From the NCBI GenBank assembly GCA_024919175.1, contig CP103804.1:62001-126000 (forward strand): a DNA stretch of 64,000 nucleotides, read 5' to 3'. The position numbers were made by a program, and so were the translations under genes. Under the pieces are notes generated by a model that was given only the letters and a program-made list of their open reading frames with translations, had not been told where the DNA came from and searched no databases. This DNA comes from Clostridioides difficile. GTDB lineage: Bacteria; Bacillota; Clostridia; Peptostreptococcales; Peptostreptococcaceae. Shown here piece after piece: positions 24,566 to 34,041 of this stretch; the stretch's first letter is position 1, and each line of letters starts with the position of its first letter.

Positions 24566-27208
24566 TTATTTACCATAATAAACTTTTAAATATATCTCTT
24601 TTAATTCACTCATTAATGGGTATCTAGGATTAGCTCCTGTACATTGGTCATCAAAAGCTTGTTCAACCATAGCATCCAATCCTTCTAAGAATTTAGCTTC
24701 ATCTACTCCTGCCTCTTTTATAGTTTTAGGAAGACCTACTCTTGCCTTTAATTCATCTATTGCTTTTATAAGATTATCCACTTTTTCTTGGTCTGTATTT
24801 CCCTTAATTCCTGCAAAAGAAGCAAATTCAGCATATCTTTGTATACAATCAGGATGTCTATATTGTGAGAATGCACCCATCTTATTTGGAGCCTCTGCAC
24901 AATTGAACTTAATTACTTCATTTATTAATAATGCATTTGCAACGCCGTGTTGAACATGGTGGAATGCTCCAAGTTTATGTGCCATAGAGTGGCAGATTCC
25001 TAAGAAAGCATTTGCAAAAGCCATACCAGCCATAGTAGATGCCATTGCCATTTTTTCTCTTGCTACTTTATCAGTTTTTCCATTTTTATATGCACGAGGT
25101 AAATACTCAAATATTATTTTACCTGCTTGAAGTGCTAGCCCATCAGCTGGCTCAGTTCTTAACATAGATACATATGCTTCTAGTGCATGTGTTAAAGCAT
25201 CAACACCTGATGCTGCTGTTAATCTTGGTGGCATTTCCATCATCATATCAGCATCAATTATAGCCATGTTTGGCATTAATTCATAGTCTGCTAATGGATA
25301 TTTTACGCCTGTATCTTGGTCAGTTATAACTGCAAATGGAGTTACTTCTGAACCAGTACCTGCTGAAGTTGGAATAGCTGCAAAATATGCTTTTTCACCC
25401 ATCTTAGGGAATGCATATACTCTTTTTCTTATATCCATAAATCTCATTGCTAAATCTTGGAAATCTATTTCTGGATGCTCATACATTACCCACATTATCT
25501 TACCAGCATCCATTGCACTACCTCCACCTACAGATATTATTAAATCTGGTTGGAAATCAGCCATAGCCTTAGCCCCTTCTCTTGCACAAGCTAGTGTTGG
25601 GTCTGGAGCAACATCAAAGAATGTAGTATGTTTAATTCCCATTTCATCTAATAAATCAGTTAGTTTCTTAGTGTATCCATTGTTGTAAAGGAAAGAGTCT
25701 GTTACTATAAAAGCTTTCTTTTTGTCCATAACATCTTTAAATTCTCTTGCTGCTACACCTAAACATCCTTTTTTGAAATAAACTTTTTGTGGGGCTCTAA
25801 ACCAAAGCATATTCTCTCTCCTTTCAGCTACTGTCTTGATATTAAGTAAATGCTTAACTCCTACGTTTTCTGATACTGAGTTTCCACCCCAAGAACCGCA
25901 ACCAAGTGTAAGAGATGGAGCTAATTTAAAGTTATATAAATCACCTATACCACCTTGTGATGATGGAGTATTAACTAATACTCTACAAGTCTTCATAGCA
26001 TTTACAAACTTCTCTACTCTCTCTGGTTGATTTATAGGGTCTGCATACAATGATGAAGTATGACCATACCCACCATCAGCAACTAATTTTTCAGCCTTAG
26101 CAACTGCATCTTCAAAACTCTTAGACTTGTACATTGCAAGAACAGGAGAAAGTTTTTCATGTGCGAAAGGTTCCTCTACTTCAACAGATTCAACTTCACC
26201 AATTATTATCCTAGCTGTTTTTGGCACTTCTACATCTGCCATTTTAGCTATTACATGGGCTGGTTGTCCAACTATTTTGGCATTTAAAGTTCCATCAATT
26301 ATTACTACTTTACCTACTTTTTCTGTTTCTTCTTTATTTAAGAAATGTGCTCCACGATATTTAAATTCTTTTTTAACTTCTTCATATATTTTTTCTGGTA
26401 CTATTACTGCTTGCTCAGAAGCACATATCATACCATTATCAAATGATTTTGATACTAATATTGAACTTACAGCCATTTTTATATCTGCACTCTCATCTAT
26501 TATTGCAGGTACATTTCCAGGTCCAACTCCAACAGCTGGCTTACCTGAAGAGTATGCAGATTTAACCATTCCAGGTCCACCAGTAGCTAATATAAGGTCT
26601 GCTTCTGCCATAACAACATTAGTCAACTCAATTGAAGGAACATCTACCCAACCTATAAGACCTTTTGGTGCTCCTGCCTTAACTGCTGCATCATGTACAA
26701 CTCTAGCCGCTTCTATAGTACAGTTTTTAGCTCTTGGATGAGGTGAAAAAATTATACCATTTCTAGTTTTTAGGGCTATTAGTGATTTGAATATAGCAGT
26801 TGATGTAGGGTTAGTTGTTGGTATAACTGCTGATAATACACCTACTGGTTCAGCAATTTTCGTAAATCCAAATGCCTCATCTTTTTCTATTACACCACAA
26901 GTTTTAGTATTTTTATAAGCATTGTATATATATTCTGAAGCAAAATGATTTTTTATAACTTTATCTTCAACAATACCCATACCAGTCTCTTCAACTGCCA
27001 TTTTTGCTAGAGGAATTCTCTGTTGATTTGCTGCTGTTGAAGCTGCTAAGAAAATTTTATCTACTTGCTCTTGTGTAAATGTTGCAAATTCTTTTTGTGC
27101 TAATCTAATTTCTTCTAGCCTTATCTTTAATGTTTCAACACTATTGACAATCTCAGGACTACATACTTCAACATTCACTGCTTCTACGATCTTTTCTTTT
27201 TTATCCAT
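24566..27208 (-). CDS. adhE: Bifunctional acetaldehyde/alcohol dehydrogenase
   Basis: Reduces acetyl-CoA to acetaldehyde and then to ethanol with two NADH, regenerating NAD in fermentation. 880 residues, normal for AdhE. The N-terminal CoA-acylating aldehyde dehydrogenase (about 1-450) has the catalytic Cys in FDNGMICASEQ near residue 250. The C-terminal iron alcohol dehydrogenase (about 465-875) has GGGSAMDAGK for NADH and the metal-binding His residues in DALTHALEAY and GICHSMAHKLGAFHHVQHG. AGGGAGG precedes the ATG. It is a single-gene unit with an 860-bp upstream region. C. difficile has more than one adhE; I cannot say which this is. Confidence 0.97.
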   Translation of the reverse strand: MDKKEKIVEAVNVEVCSPEIVNSVETLKIRLEEIRLAQKEFATFTQEQVDKIFLAASTAANQQRIPLAKMAVEETGMGIVEDKVIKNHFASEYIYNAYKNTKTCGVIEKDEAFGFTKIAEPVGVLSAVIPTTNPTSTAIFKSLIALKTRNGIIFSPHPRAKNCTIEAARVVHDAAVKAGAPKGLIGWVDVPSIELTNVVMAEADLILATGGPGMVKSAYSSGKPAVGVGPGNVPAIIDESADIKMAVSSILVSKSFDNGMICASEQAVIVPEKIYEEVKKEFKYRGAHFLNKEETEKVGKVVIIDGTLNAKIVGQPAHVIAKMADVEVPKTARIIIGEVESVEVEEPFAHEKLSPVLAMYKSKSFEDAVAKAEKLVADGGYGHTSSLYADPINQPERVEKFVNAMKTCRVLVNTPSSQGGIGDLYNFKLAPSLTLGCGSWGGNSVSENVGVKHLLNIKTVAERRENMLWFRAPQKVYFKKGCLGVAAREFKDVMDKKKAFIVTDSFLYNNGYTKKLTDLLDEMGIKHTTFFDVAPDPTLACAREGAKAMADFQPDLIISVGGGSAMDAGKIMWVMYEHPEIDFQDLAMRFMDIRKRVYAFPKMGEKAYFAAIPTSAGTGSEVTPFAVITDQDTGVKYPLADYELMPNMAIIDADMMMEMPPRLTAASGVDALTHALEAYVSMLRTEPADGLALQAGKIIFEYLPRAYKNGKTDKVAREKMAMASTMAGMAFANAFLGICHSMAHKLGAFHHVQHGVANALLINEVIKFNCAEAPNKMGAFSQYRHPDCIQRYAEFASFAGIKGNTDQEKVDNLIKAIDELKARVGLPKTIKEAGVDEAKFLEGLDAMVEQAFDDQCTGANPRYPLMSELKEIYLKVYYGK

Positions 27209-28069
27209 ACCAAAAACCTCCCTAAGTAATTATGCATCCTAATGTTTTTTATAAATCTTAAATGCATTATCTATATCTTTTAACCTATACTTAAAATAAT
27301 TTTATAGATTTAATCTCTACACTTTAGATTTTATTTACTTTATTGCTCTAGGTCAAGAAGTTTTTTTCTGAATTTTTTGTCAATTTATATTTTAACAAAT
27401 ACATTATTTTTTTTACTATTATTAAAATTTTTTATTTAAATGAGATGTATTTCATTTAAATAATTTAATTTAACTAAATAAAATGCTAAAATGATAATTT
27501 ATATCTTTCATTTTTTAAACTTATTAAATATTATATGTTATTTGTATAAGTAATACATAATATTTAGATTGATTTTCATAAAATAATACTTATTTTTGAC
27601 ATATATATACTTTTTATTCTTAATAATAACTATATAATTTTTAAAAAGTATATAAGCTAAAATTATTTTAATTTCTATAAGTTATTTTTAAATCAATATT
27701 TTAGAATAATATTTTTCATATATAGATAAATAATTTTTATATAGGATTCGTTAATTTTTTACTTATAAGATACGTACAAAAAAAAATTTATACTATAAAG
27801 TTTTTATAAATTTTTATTTACTCATCATATTAATTAATTTTTTCGCAGCTAGATTCAATGAATTAGTTGTTAATAAGCCTCCATTTCATTGAATAAAAGT
27901 ATAAATTATAGAAATTTTTATATTAAATTTGTTAAATATGTAAAAGATAAAATTGCATATAATATTTTTTTCATTAAATTTTTTTCTTTTTACAACAAAT
28001 ACTCACTACCTTTTGATATAATATTTTTATCAATTATTATTATATTCAAGTTTTGAAAGGAGTTTTAAA
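27209..28069. other. Long AT-rich intergenic region between divergent adhE and pyrophosphatase genes
   Basis: 861 bp without a supportable reading frame. It holds an inverted repeat TTCAATGAA (27854-27862) / TTCATTGAA (27885-27893) whose loop contains TGGAGGC on the minus strand, and a single TTAACAA half-site at 27392-27398 reminiscent of a Rex site. Otherwise extremely AT-rich. Confidence 0.5.
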
Positions 28070-29668
28070 ATGAGTTTATTAGTTTTCGGACATAAAAATC
28101 CAGATACAGATTCAATATGTTCTGCAATTTCATTAGCATATTTAAAAAACAAGCTAGGGATAGAAGCAACAGCTTATGCTTTAGGAGATATCAGAAAGGA
28201 AGCTAAGTATGCCTTAGATTACTTTAAGGTAGATGCACCTGAAATCTTAGATAACGTTAGAATACAAGTTAGAGATTTAAATTATGATAAGGTAGTACCT
28301 TTAACTCCAACTTCTTCTATATTAGAAGCCTATAATCTTATGGATGAAAAAAATGTTAAAACATTACCTGTAACATATGAGGATGAAACTTTTGCTGGTA
28401 TTATTACTATGAAAGAAATAGCTAAAAACCTTCTTCATCAACATTTTACAACTATACACACATCGCTATCAAATATCTGCAAAAACCTTAATGGTAATAT
28501 TCTTGTAAATTGTGGTGAAGATGTAAAAGGTAGAGTTGTTACTTTATCATTTGGTATGGAAACCCTAATAGAGACTTTAAAAGAGGGAGATATAGCTATT
28601 GTTGGCGATAGATATGATAGTATTGAATACGCCATCGATACAAAAGTTAAACTTTTAATACTTACTAATCATACAGAAATTTCAAAAGATTTACTAGCTC
28701 TTGCTAAAATAAATGGAGTGTCTGTTGTTTCTGTTGAAAGTGATAACTACAAAACTTCTAATGTCATAAATCAATGTAGCTTCTTGGATTCTATAGAGGC
28801 CACAGACAACTTGATTACTTTTAAAGAAGATGACTACATGGATGAAATAAAAGAAATTATGTTAGAAACAAACTTTAGATCTTATCCTATATTAGATGAT
28901 GACAATAAGTTTTTAGGATTAATTTCAAAAGGACATCTATTAAATCCATCTAAAAAGAATGTTGTTTTAGTTGACCACAATGAATATGCTCAAAGTGCTG
29001 ATGGAATTGAACAAGCAAATATAGTTGAAATAGTTGACCATCATAAACTTGGTGGTATTTCTACTGATGTTCCTATGTCTTTTAGAGTTATGCCTGTTGG
29101 GTGCAATAGCACTATAATTTATCAAATGTATAAAGAAAATAATGTTGAGATACCTTATGAAATAGCTGGTCTTCTTTTATCTGCTATATTATCTGATACA
29201 TTATTATTTAAATCTCCAACAACTACTGATATGGATAAGAAAGCTTGTGAAGAATTAAGTAAAATAGCAAAAGTAGACATGGAAAAATATGCTATGGATA
29301 TGTTTAAATGTGGTACTTCTTTAGATGAATTTACTATAGAGCAAATAGTAAATATGGACTTTAAAGAGTTTAACATGAGTGGACACAAAGTTGGTATTGG
29401 ACAAGTATTTACTTTAGACACAGACTCTATATTTGCTAAGAAGGATGAATTTTTATCTTATATAAATTCAACTGATTATGACAAATTAGTTCTTGCAGTT
29501 ACAGATATAATAAAAGAAGGTTCTTATTTAATTTACAAAGCAGAAGATAGATTGATTGCTGATGCATTTGGTATTGAAGGAGTTCAAGGAACATTTGCTC
29601 CAGGTGTTGTATCTAGAAAGAAACAATTAGTACCTAACTTAACTACTGCAATCAAAAACTTTAAATAA
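28070..29668 (+). CDS. ppaC: Mn-dependent inorganic pyrophosphatase with CBS and DRTGG regulatory domains
   Basis: Family II pyrophosphatase, 532 residues rather than the ~310 of the plain enzyme. The DHH domain is split: GHKNPDTDSICSAI (residue 6) at the N-terminus, and VDHNEYAQSADG plus VDHHKLGG near 300-325 after the insertion; DHHA2 fills the last ~100 residues ending in GVVSRKKQL. Inserted are CBS1 (about 75-125), a DRTGG domain (about 130-235) and CBS2 (about 245-295). Clostridial enzymes of this type are inhibited by AMP/ADP and activated by ATP and diadenosine polyphosphates. GAAAGGAG precedes the ATG. Monocistronic. Confidence 0.95.
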   Translation: MSLLVFGHKNPDTDSICSAISLAYLKNKLGIEATAYALGDIRKEAKYALDYFKVDAPEILDNVRIQVRDLNYDKVVPLTPTSSILEAYNLMDEKNVKTLPVTYEDETFAGIITMKEIAKNLLHQHFTTIHTSLSNICKNLNGNILVNCGEDVKGRVVTLSFGMETLIETLKEGDIAIVGDRYDSIEYAIDTKVKLLILTNHTEISKDLLALAKINGVSVVSVESDNYKTSNVINQCSFLDSIEATDNLITFKEDDYMDEIKEIMLETNFRSYPILDDDNKFLGLISKGHLLNPSKKNVVLVDHNEYAQSADGIEQANIVEIVDHHKLGGISTDVPMSFRVMPVGCNSTIIYQMYKENNVEIPYEIAGLLLSAILSDTLLFKSPTTTDMDKKACEELSKIAKVDMEKYAMDMFKCGTSLDEFTIEQIVNMDFKEFNMSGHKVGIGQVFTLDTDSIFAKKDEFLSYINSTDYDKLVLAVTDIIKEGSYLIYKAEDRLIADAFGIEGVQGTFAPGVVSRKKQLVPNLTTAIKNFK

Positions 29669-29689
29669 TATAAAGTCTTTAAACAAAAC

Positions 29690-29730
29690 AAAAACTGTTT
29701 CAAATATATATTTGAAACAGTTTTTTCTTA
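29690..29730. terminator. Bidirectional terminator between pyrophosphatase and TetR genes
   Basis: AAAACTGTTTCAAATATA pairs with TATATTTGAAACAGTTTT and is followed by TTCTTATATTTTT on the plus strand; the minus-strand TetR gene ends at its far side. Confidence 0.85.
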
Positions 29731-30345
29731 TATTTTTATTAAACTTTTCAATATATTTAATATATATTTCTCTCCAACAGTCTTAATATCAAAATTTGCA
29801 TTTGAAAAGCACCAAGTAGCCATCATTCCTCTAACAGATGTTTCTAAATATAAAAATACTTCTTCTACTGATAAATCATTTTTAATTAAATTTTTTTTAT
29901 ATGCTTCATCTAATAAATTTTTTAATTCTTCTGAGAAGACACGCCTTTGAAAATGTTGATTTTTACTTGTAATACATGAAGATAAATTTGTGATATAGGC
30001 TAAACAAGTTAGTTCATATCCAGTCTTACTTGTAAAATCAAGTTCTAATGTAAGAAACTTAATAATCTTATCCACTACACTTATATTTGGAGTTTGATTT
30101 ATATAATCGTTAAATTCATTCTCTATATATGCACCTAGATTAAAATAGTAACTTTCTCTTATAATATCCTCTTTTGATTCATAATGAACGTAAAAAGTTC
30201 CTTTTGATACACCAGATTTAAAACAAATCTCGCTAACAGTAGTAGAATCATATCCCTTTTCTTTAAAAAGACAAATTGCATTTTCAAATAACTTTTGTTT
30301 TGTTAAACTAGCTTGCTCCTTACGAGTTAATTTTTTTGATTCCAT
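29728..30345 (-). CDS. TetR-family repressor
   Basis: 205-residue regulator with the N-terminal TetR DNA-binding domain (residues about 10-60: TKQKLFENAICLFKEKGYD, TTVSEICFKSGVSKGTFYVHYESKEDI). The remainder is a helical ligand-binding domain of unknown specificity. The start at 30345 (MESKKL) gives the usual distance to the helix-turn-helix; the longer frame would run through the operator. It is divergent from a YciI-family gene and two tandem TGAC-N4-GTCA palindromes lie between them, the likely operators. Confidence 0.88.
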   Translation of the reverse strand: MESKKLTRKEQASLTKQKLFENAICLFKEKGYDSTTVSEICFKSGVSKGTFYVHYESKEDIIRESYYFNLGAYIENEFNDYINQTPNISVVDKIIKFLTLELDFTSKTGYELTCLAYITNLSSCITSKNQHFQRRVFSEELKNLLDEAYKKNLIKNDLSVEEVFLYLETSVRGMMATWCFSNANFDIKTVGEKYILNILKSLIKI

Positions 30346-30366
30346 ACATGATTCACTCACTTTCAA

Positions 30367-30395
30367 TTGACAAATTATTAAAATTACTGTAATAT
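30367..30395 (+). promoter_or_regulatory. Predicted promoter of the YciI-family gene
   Basis: TTGACA (30367-30372), 17-base spacer, TAATAT (30390-30395). Transcription would begin inside the first of the two downstream palindromes. Confidence 0.5.
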
Positions 30396-30397
30396 AA

Positions 30398-30422
30398 TGA
30401 CCAAAGTCACTGACTATAGTCA
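30398..30422. promoter_or_regulatory. Twin TetR operators
   Basis: Two 12-bp palindromes, TGACCAAAGTCA (30398-30409) and TGACTATAGTCA (30411-30422), one base apart, nested in a larger inverted repeat AATATAATGAC/GTCATTATATT (30391-30429). They sit between the divergent TetR and YciI genes. Confidence 0.7.
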
Positions 30423-30454
30423 TTATATTATACTATAATAGGGAGGTATGCAAG

Positions 30455-30739
30455 ATGTTTATTTTTAATCTAACTTATATTAAACCTACTGAAGAAGTTG
30501 ATAAGGTACTAAGTGAACATGTAAAATATTTAGATAAATACTATTCTCTTGGTAAATTTATTTGTTCTGGTCGAAAAAGCCCAAGGACTGGAGGAGTTAT
30601 TATTTGTAATGCTTCAGACAAATCAGAAGTGAAAAAAATCATACAAGAAGATCCTTTTTATACATTAGAAATTGCTAAATATGATGTTATAGAATTTACT
30701 CCAACTAAATATGACTCTAAATTCAAATATTTTATTTAG
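30455..30739 (+). CDS. YciI-family protein
   Basis: 94-residue alpha-beta ferredoxin-like protein of the YciI/YCII family. The family-typical HVKYLDKYYSLGKFICSG follows the first strand, and IIQEDPFYTLEIAKYDVIEF matches the DPF segment. The conserved His (residue about 22) and the Asp of DPF form the putative active site. Biochemical roles are mostly unknown; some members are dehydrochlorinase-like or act on reactive compounds. GGGAGG stands before the ATG. Divergent from, and probably repressed by, the TetR regulator. Confidence 0.88.
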   Translation: MFIFNLTYIKPTEEVDKVLSEHVKYLDKYYSLGKFICSGRKSPRTGGVIICNASDKSEVKKIIQEDPFYTLEIAKYDVIEFTPTKYDSKFKYFI

Positions 30740-30775
30740 ATGTAAATATGTAATAGTAATTATATTCATAAAAAA

Positions 30776-30811
30776 AGAATACACTATTAGAAAATTCTAA
30801 TAGTGTATTCT
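30776..30811 (+). terminator. Terminator of the YciI gene
   Basis: Perfect 15-bp arms AGAATACACTATTAG/CTAATAGTGTATTCT with a 6-base loop, followed by CTTCTTATT. Confidence 0.85.
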
Positions 30812-31265
30812 CTTCTTATTATATATTACACTTTAAATTATTCCTTGACTGGTTTAGCTGGTGTAAACTAAACCAGTCTCTCTCAAATATTAAGCACTTT
30901 TTTCTTATTATGTTTTTAGGATTTATTGTCTCTATTATTGTAAACCAAAGTTATGAAATTGTAAATAGAATATATTACCATTATAATATTTTTTCTTAAA
31001 TAAAAATGCCCAAATAACTTTCTTTTATTAAATAAAATCGCTAAAATAGCTTTGAAAAATATTAAAATAAATGTTTTCCATATATCTTCTATATTTATTT
31101 TAATATATAATATATTAAAAACTTAATGATAAATAACTTAATATAATTATTTTTATATAATACTCTAAAATAATGTTCTAATAAGATTATTGGAGTTATT
31201 TAGTATAATAAAAATTTAATAGATAATTAAATTTCAGTTAAATAAATTATATTAAATTAAACTAA
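30812..31265. other. Intergenic stretch with an isolated 11-bp inverted repeat
   Basis: No reading frame is supportable. GACTGGTTTAG (30847-30857) and CTAAACCAGTC (30868-30878) form a perfect hairpin with a 10-base loop and no T-run. The rest is AT-rich without recognisable signals. Confidence 0.5.
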
Positions 31266-31316
31266 AAAGTGAGATGTATTCATATTTATCTAAAAAATAT
31301 AATAACATCTCACTTT
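31266..31316 (-). terminator. Terminator of the cyclophilin gene
   Basis: AAAGTGAGATGT/ACATCTCACTTT perfect 12-bp arms around a 27-base loop; on the minus strand followed by TTTAGTTTAATTTAA. Lies 39 bp after the stop. Confidence 0.75.
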
Positions 31317-31354
31317 ATCTTTAACTTATATAGATTTTTACTTTTATCTATTAC

Positions 31355-31879
31355 CTAGTTTTTTTCTACATCTGAGTAATCTACTCCAAAAGTTTCTACA
31401 GTCACAGCTTTCATAACTTGTGGAGTCTGTGGCTTGTCCGCTGCTCCTGTTCTAACTGATGCTATTTCATCAACTGTATCCATACCTTCTATAACTCTAC
31501 CAAAGCCTGCATATTGACCATCTAAGTGTGGTGAGTTTTTATGCATTATAAAGAATTGAGAACCAGCTGAATTAGGTGCCATGGTTCTAGCCATTGATAT
31601 AACTCCTCTTTCATGCTTTAGATTGTTAGTAAATCCATTTCCACTAAATTCACCTTTTATAGAATATCCTGGACCACCCATTCCAGTACCATTTGGGCAT
31701 CCTCCTTGTATCATAAATCCTGGTATTACTCTATGAAATGTTACTCCATTATAATATCCATCATCTACTAATGATACAAAATTTTTAACTGTATTTGGTG
31801 CTATGTTTGGGTATAACTCAATTTTTATTTCTTTTCCATTTTCCATTACTATAGTTACTATAGGATTTTTATTTTCCAT
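31355..31879 (-). CDS. Cyclophilin-type peptidyl-prolyl cis-trans isomerase
   Basis: Catalyses proline cis-trans isomerisation during protein folding. 174 residues, no signal peptide, so cytoplasmic. Core motifs are FHRVIPGFMIQGGCPNGTG (catalytic Arg and Gln), MARTMAPNSAGSQFFI and HLDGQYAGFGRVIEGMD, with the usual Trp of cyclosporin-sensitive forms replaced. AAAAGGAAGG precedes the ATG. It follows the patatin-like gene by 64 bp on the same strand. Confidence 0.95.
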   Translation of the reverse strand: MENKNPIVTIVMENGKEIKIELYPNIAPNTVKNFVSLVDDGYYNGVTFHRVIPGFMIQGGCPNGTGMGGPGYSIKGEFSGNGFTNNLKHERGVISMARTMAPNSAGSQFFIMHKNSPHLDGQYAGFGRVIEGMDTVDEIASVRTGAADKPQTPQVMKAVTVETFGVDYSDVEKN

Positions 31880-31943
31880 GATTTATTACCTTCCTTTTTA
31901 TTAATTAAATTACACAATTACATTTATTATATTATACTCTAAA

Positions 31944-32696
31944 TTAAACTCTATCAAGTATATTTTTTCCTATTTCATATCCTTCTTGATATATAGTTTT
32001 ACAAAACTCATCATCAAAGTTAAGAGTATCTTTAGGCGCAAATTGAGTATTAGGTCTAACTACTATTATTTTATCTTCATCATATATTTTTTTGATGCCA
32101 TCTGGTAAATCATAATTATACTTTGTGGATATCAAAATAATTTTATCCACATTATCCACAATTAAAGGCTCAATTAATGCACTCCTAATTAGACCTCCAT
32201 CCAATTTAAAACCATCATAAATACCATCTTGAACATCCTTCATAAATTGTTCTTTAAATCCAAGAGTGGCATTTGGATTTGATGGTAATAATCCACTATA
32301 TGAAATGCTTAAAATAGCTTCATCTTTAGACATCTTTGATACATTTACAACCTTTTCTGATACTACTTTATTATTAACTTCCACATAATTAACATAGAAG
32401 TTCATTTTCTCTATTTTACTATTATCTAGTTCTCTTAGGTTGTCTATAGCAGGAGAATTATCCACAGTATTATTTACTATTTTCACATTTCCATTCTGGA
32501 TATCTTTTATATTTGTCCACATTTTTTCTAAGTTATCAACATTACCTGTGTATAAATAATATCCATTTATTGCCCCTATTGATGTCCCTGAAATTGAATA
32601 AAATTTATTTATCCCATTATCATATAAAGCCTTAACTACCCCTGCTTGGTAAGCTCCTTTTGCTCCTCCACCTTCTAAGCATAATCCTAATTTCAT
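31944..32696 (-). CDS. Patatin-like phospholipase
   Basis: Serine lipase/acyl hydrolase of 250 residues. It has the oxyanion-hole motif EGGGAKGAYQAGV at residues 7-19, the nucleophile elbow GTSIG (Ser about 41) and the catalytic Asp in KLDGGLI. The length is that of a minimal patatin domain; no signal peptide, so intracellular. Substrate lipids are unknown. It follows the M18 aminopeptidase gene by 30 bp, in a pcrA-led run of same-strand genes. Confidence 0.92.
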   Translation of the reverse strand: MKLGLCLEGGGAKGAYQAGVVKALYDNGINKFYSISGTSIGAINGYYLYTGNVDNLEKMWTNIKDIQNGNVKIVNNTVDNSPAIDNLRELDNSKIEKMNFYVNYVEVNNKVVSEKVVNVSKMSKDEAILSISYSGLLPSNPNATLGFKEQFMKDVQDGIYDGFKLDGGLIRSALIEPLIVDNVDKIILISTKYNYDLPDGIKKIYDEDKIIVVRPNTQFAPKDTLNFDDEFCKTIYQEGYEIGKNILDRV

Positions 32697-32726
32697 AGCT
32701 TCATCTCCAAATTGTTTATCTTATAT

Positions 32727-34025
32727 TTATATTTCAAAAAATTTACTAAATGTTTTATATATACTATAATGGTCTTCAACATTACCTAATTCTCTTATAG
32801 AATGCATTGCTAAAATTGGACTTCCTACATCCACAGATGGTATATCTACATGAGTAGAAGATATTGGACCTATGGTACTTCCACCTCTCTCATCTGACCT
32901 ATTTACAAATTCTTGATACTCGACATTAGCTTCTTTACATATATTTTTGTAAATAGCTATAGAATATCCATCACTTGTATATGCTTGACTTGCATTTATC
33001 TTTATAACAGGCCCTTTTCCCATGACTGGTTTATTAGTTGGGTCATGTTTTTCTGGAGTATTTGGATGAATAGCATGAGCTAAATCTGATGATATCATGA
33101 AGGACGAATAAATGGCCTCAAAAAATCCTTCTCTATCTTTCCCTATTGATAAACATATTCTCTCCAATATGTTTAATAACATATTTGAATCTGCACCCTG
33201 TTTAGTGGAACTTCCAACTTCTTCATTATCAAATACAGCCATTACATTTACACCACTTTGTCCTTTAGTATCCACCAAAGCATTTAAACTAGCATGTACC
33301 ATTGCAAGATTATCTTGTCTTCCAATAGATATAAATTCATCATTAGCCCCTATTAAACTTCCCTTTTCAAATTCGTATAAGAATAAATCAAAGTCTATTA
33401 TATCTTCAATATTTACATTTAAATTGGATGATATTTGTTTCAAGAGAAAATTATCTTTTTCTAATGTATCATTTAATAATCCAACTAGAGGTAGCATATC
33501 TTTTTGTTTATTATATGAATGACCATCATTTATACTTCTATTCAAATGTATAGCTAGATTTGGTATTATGCAAATTGGCTTTTTAAAGTCAATAAGTTTT
33601 TCCTTTGGCTTAAGTGCGCTATCTCCTTTTAAGACTACTCTCCCAGCTATACCAAGTGGTCTATCTAACCATGTACTTAATATTGCTCCTCCATAGCATT
33701 CTGTATTCAGCTTCAAATAAGCTTTCTCAGCTTCTATTTCTGCATTTGGCTTGATACTAAATGTAGGAGAATCTGAATGAGAACCTATTATTCTAAATCC
33801 ATCTTCTTCTATATTATCTGAGTTAACTACAAAAGCTACTATAGCAGATAAATTTTTAGTTATATAGTATTTTCCACCTACTTTTAGATTCCATTTCTTA
33901 TTTAAAGCTAACTCTTCAAATCCATTTTTATCTAAGATTTCTTTAGTACTATCAACTGCGTGAAAAGATGATGGGCTATTGTATATGAAATCTATTAAAT
34001 CTTTAGCAAAGCTTATACTATCCAT
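32727..34025 (-). CDS. M18-family aminopeptidase
   Basis: Zinc aminopeptidase of 432 residues (aspartyl aminopeptidase family). Metal-binding motifs are GSHSDSPTFSIKPN (His and Asp near 82-84), FDNEEVGSSTKQGADS (catalytic Glu pair) and VDVGSPILAMHS (C-terminal His), all in place, with the M18-specific DLAHAIHPNTPEKHDPTNKP. Cytoplasmic peptide turnover is the expected role. GGAGG is 10 bases before the ATG. It begins 16 bp after the pcrA stop. Confidence 0.93.
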   Translation of the reverse strand: MDSISFAKDLIDFIYNSPSSFHAVDSTKEILDKNGFEELALNKKWNLKVGGKYYITKNLSAIVAFVVNSDNIEEDGFRIIGSHSDSPTFSIKPNAEIEAEKAYLKLNTECYGGAILSTWLDRPLGIAGRVVLKGDSALKPKEKLIDFKKPICIIPNLAIHLNRSINDGHSYNKQKDMLPLVGLLNDTLEKDNFLLKQISSNLNVNIEDIIDFDLFLYEFEKGSLIGANDEFISIGRQDNLAMVHASLNALVDTKGQSGVNVMAVFDNEEVGSSTKQGADSNMLLNILERICLSIGKDREGFFEAIYSSFMISSDLAHAIHPNTPEKHDPTNKPVMGKGPVIKINASQAYTSDGYSIAIYKNICKEANVEYQEFVNRSDERGGSTIGPISSTHVDIPSVDVGSPILAMHSIRELGNVEDHYSIYKTFSKFFEI

Positions 34026-34041
34026 TCCTAATTTACCTCCA

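Noticed and set aside
27384..27400. Possible Rex operator upstream of adhE
   Set aside because: Only one half-site (TTAACAA/TTGTTAA) is good; the second half matches poorly.
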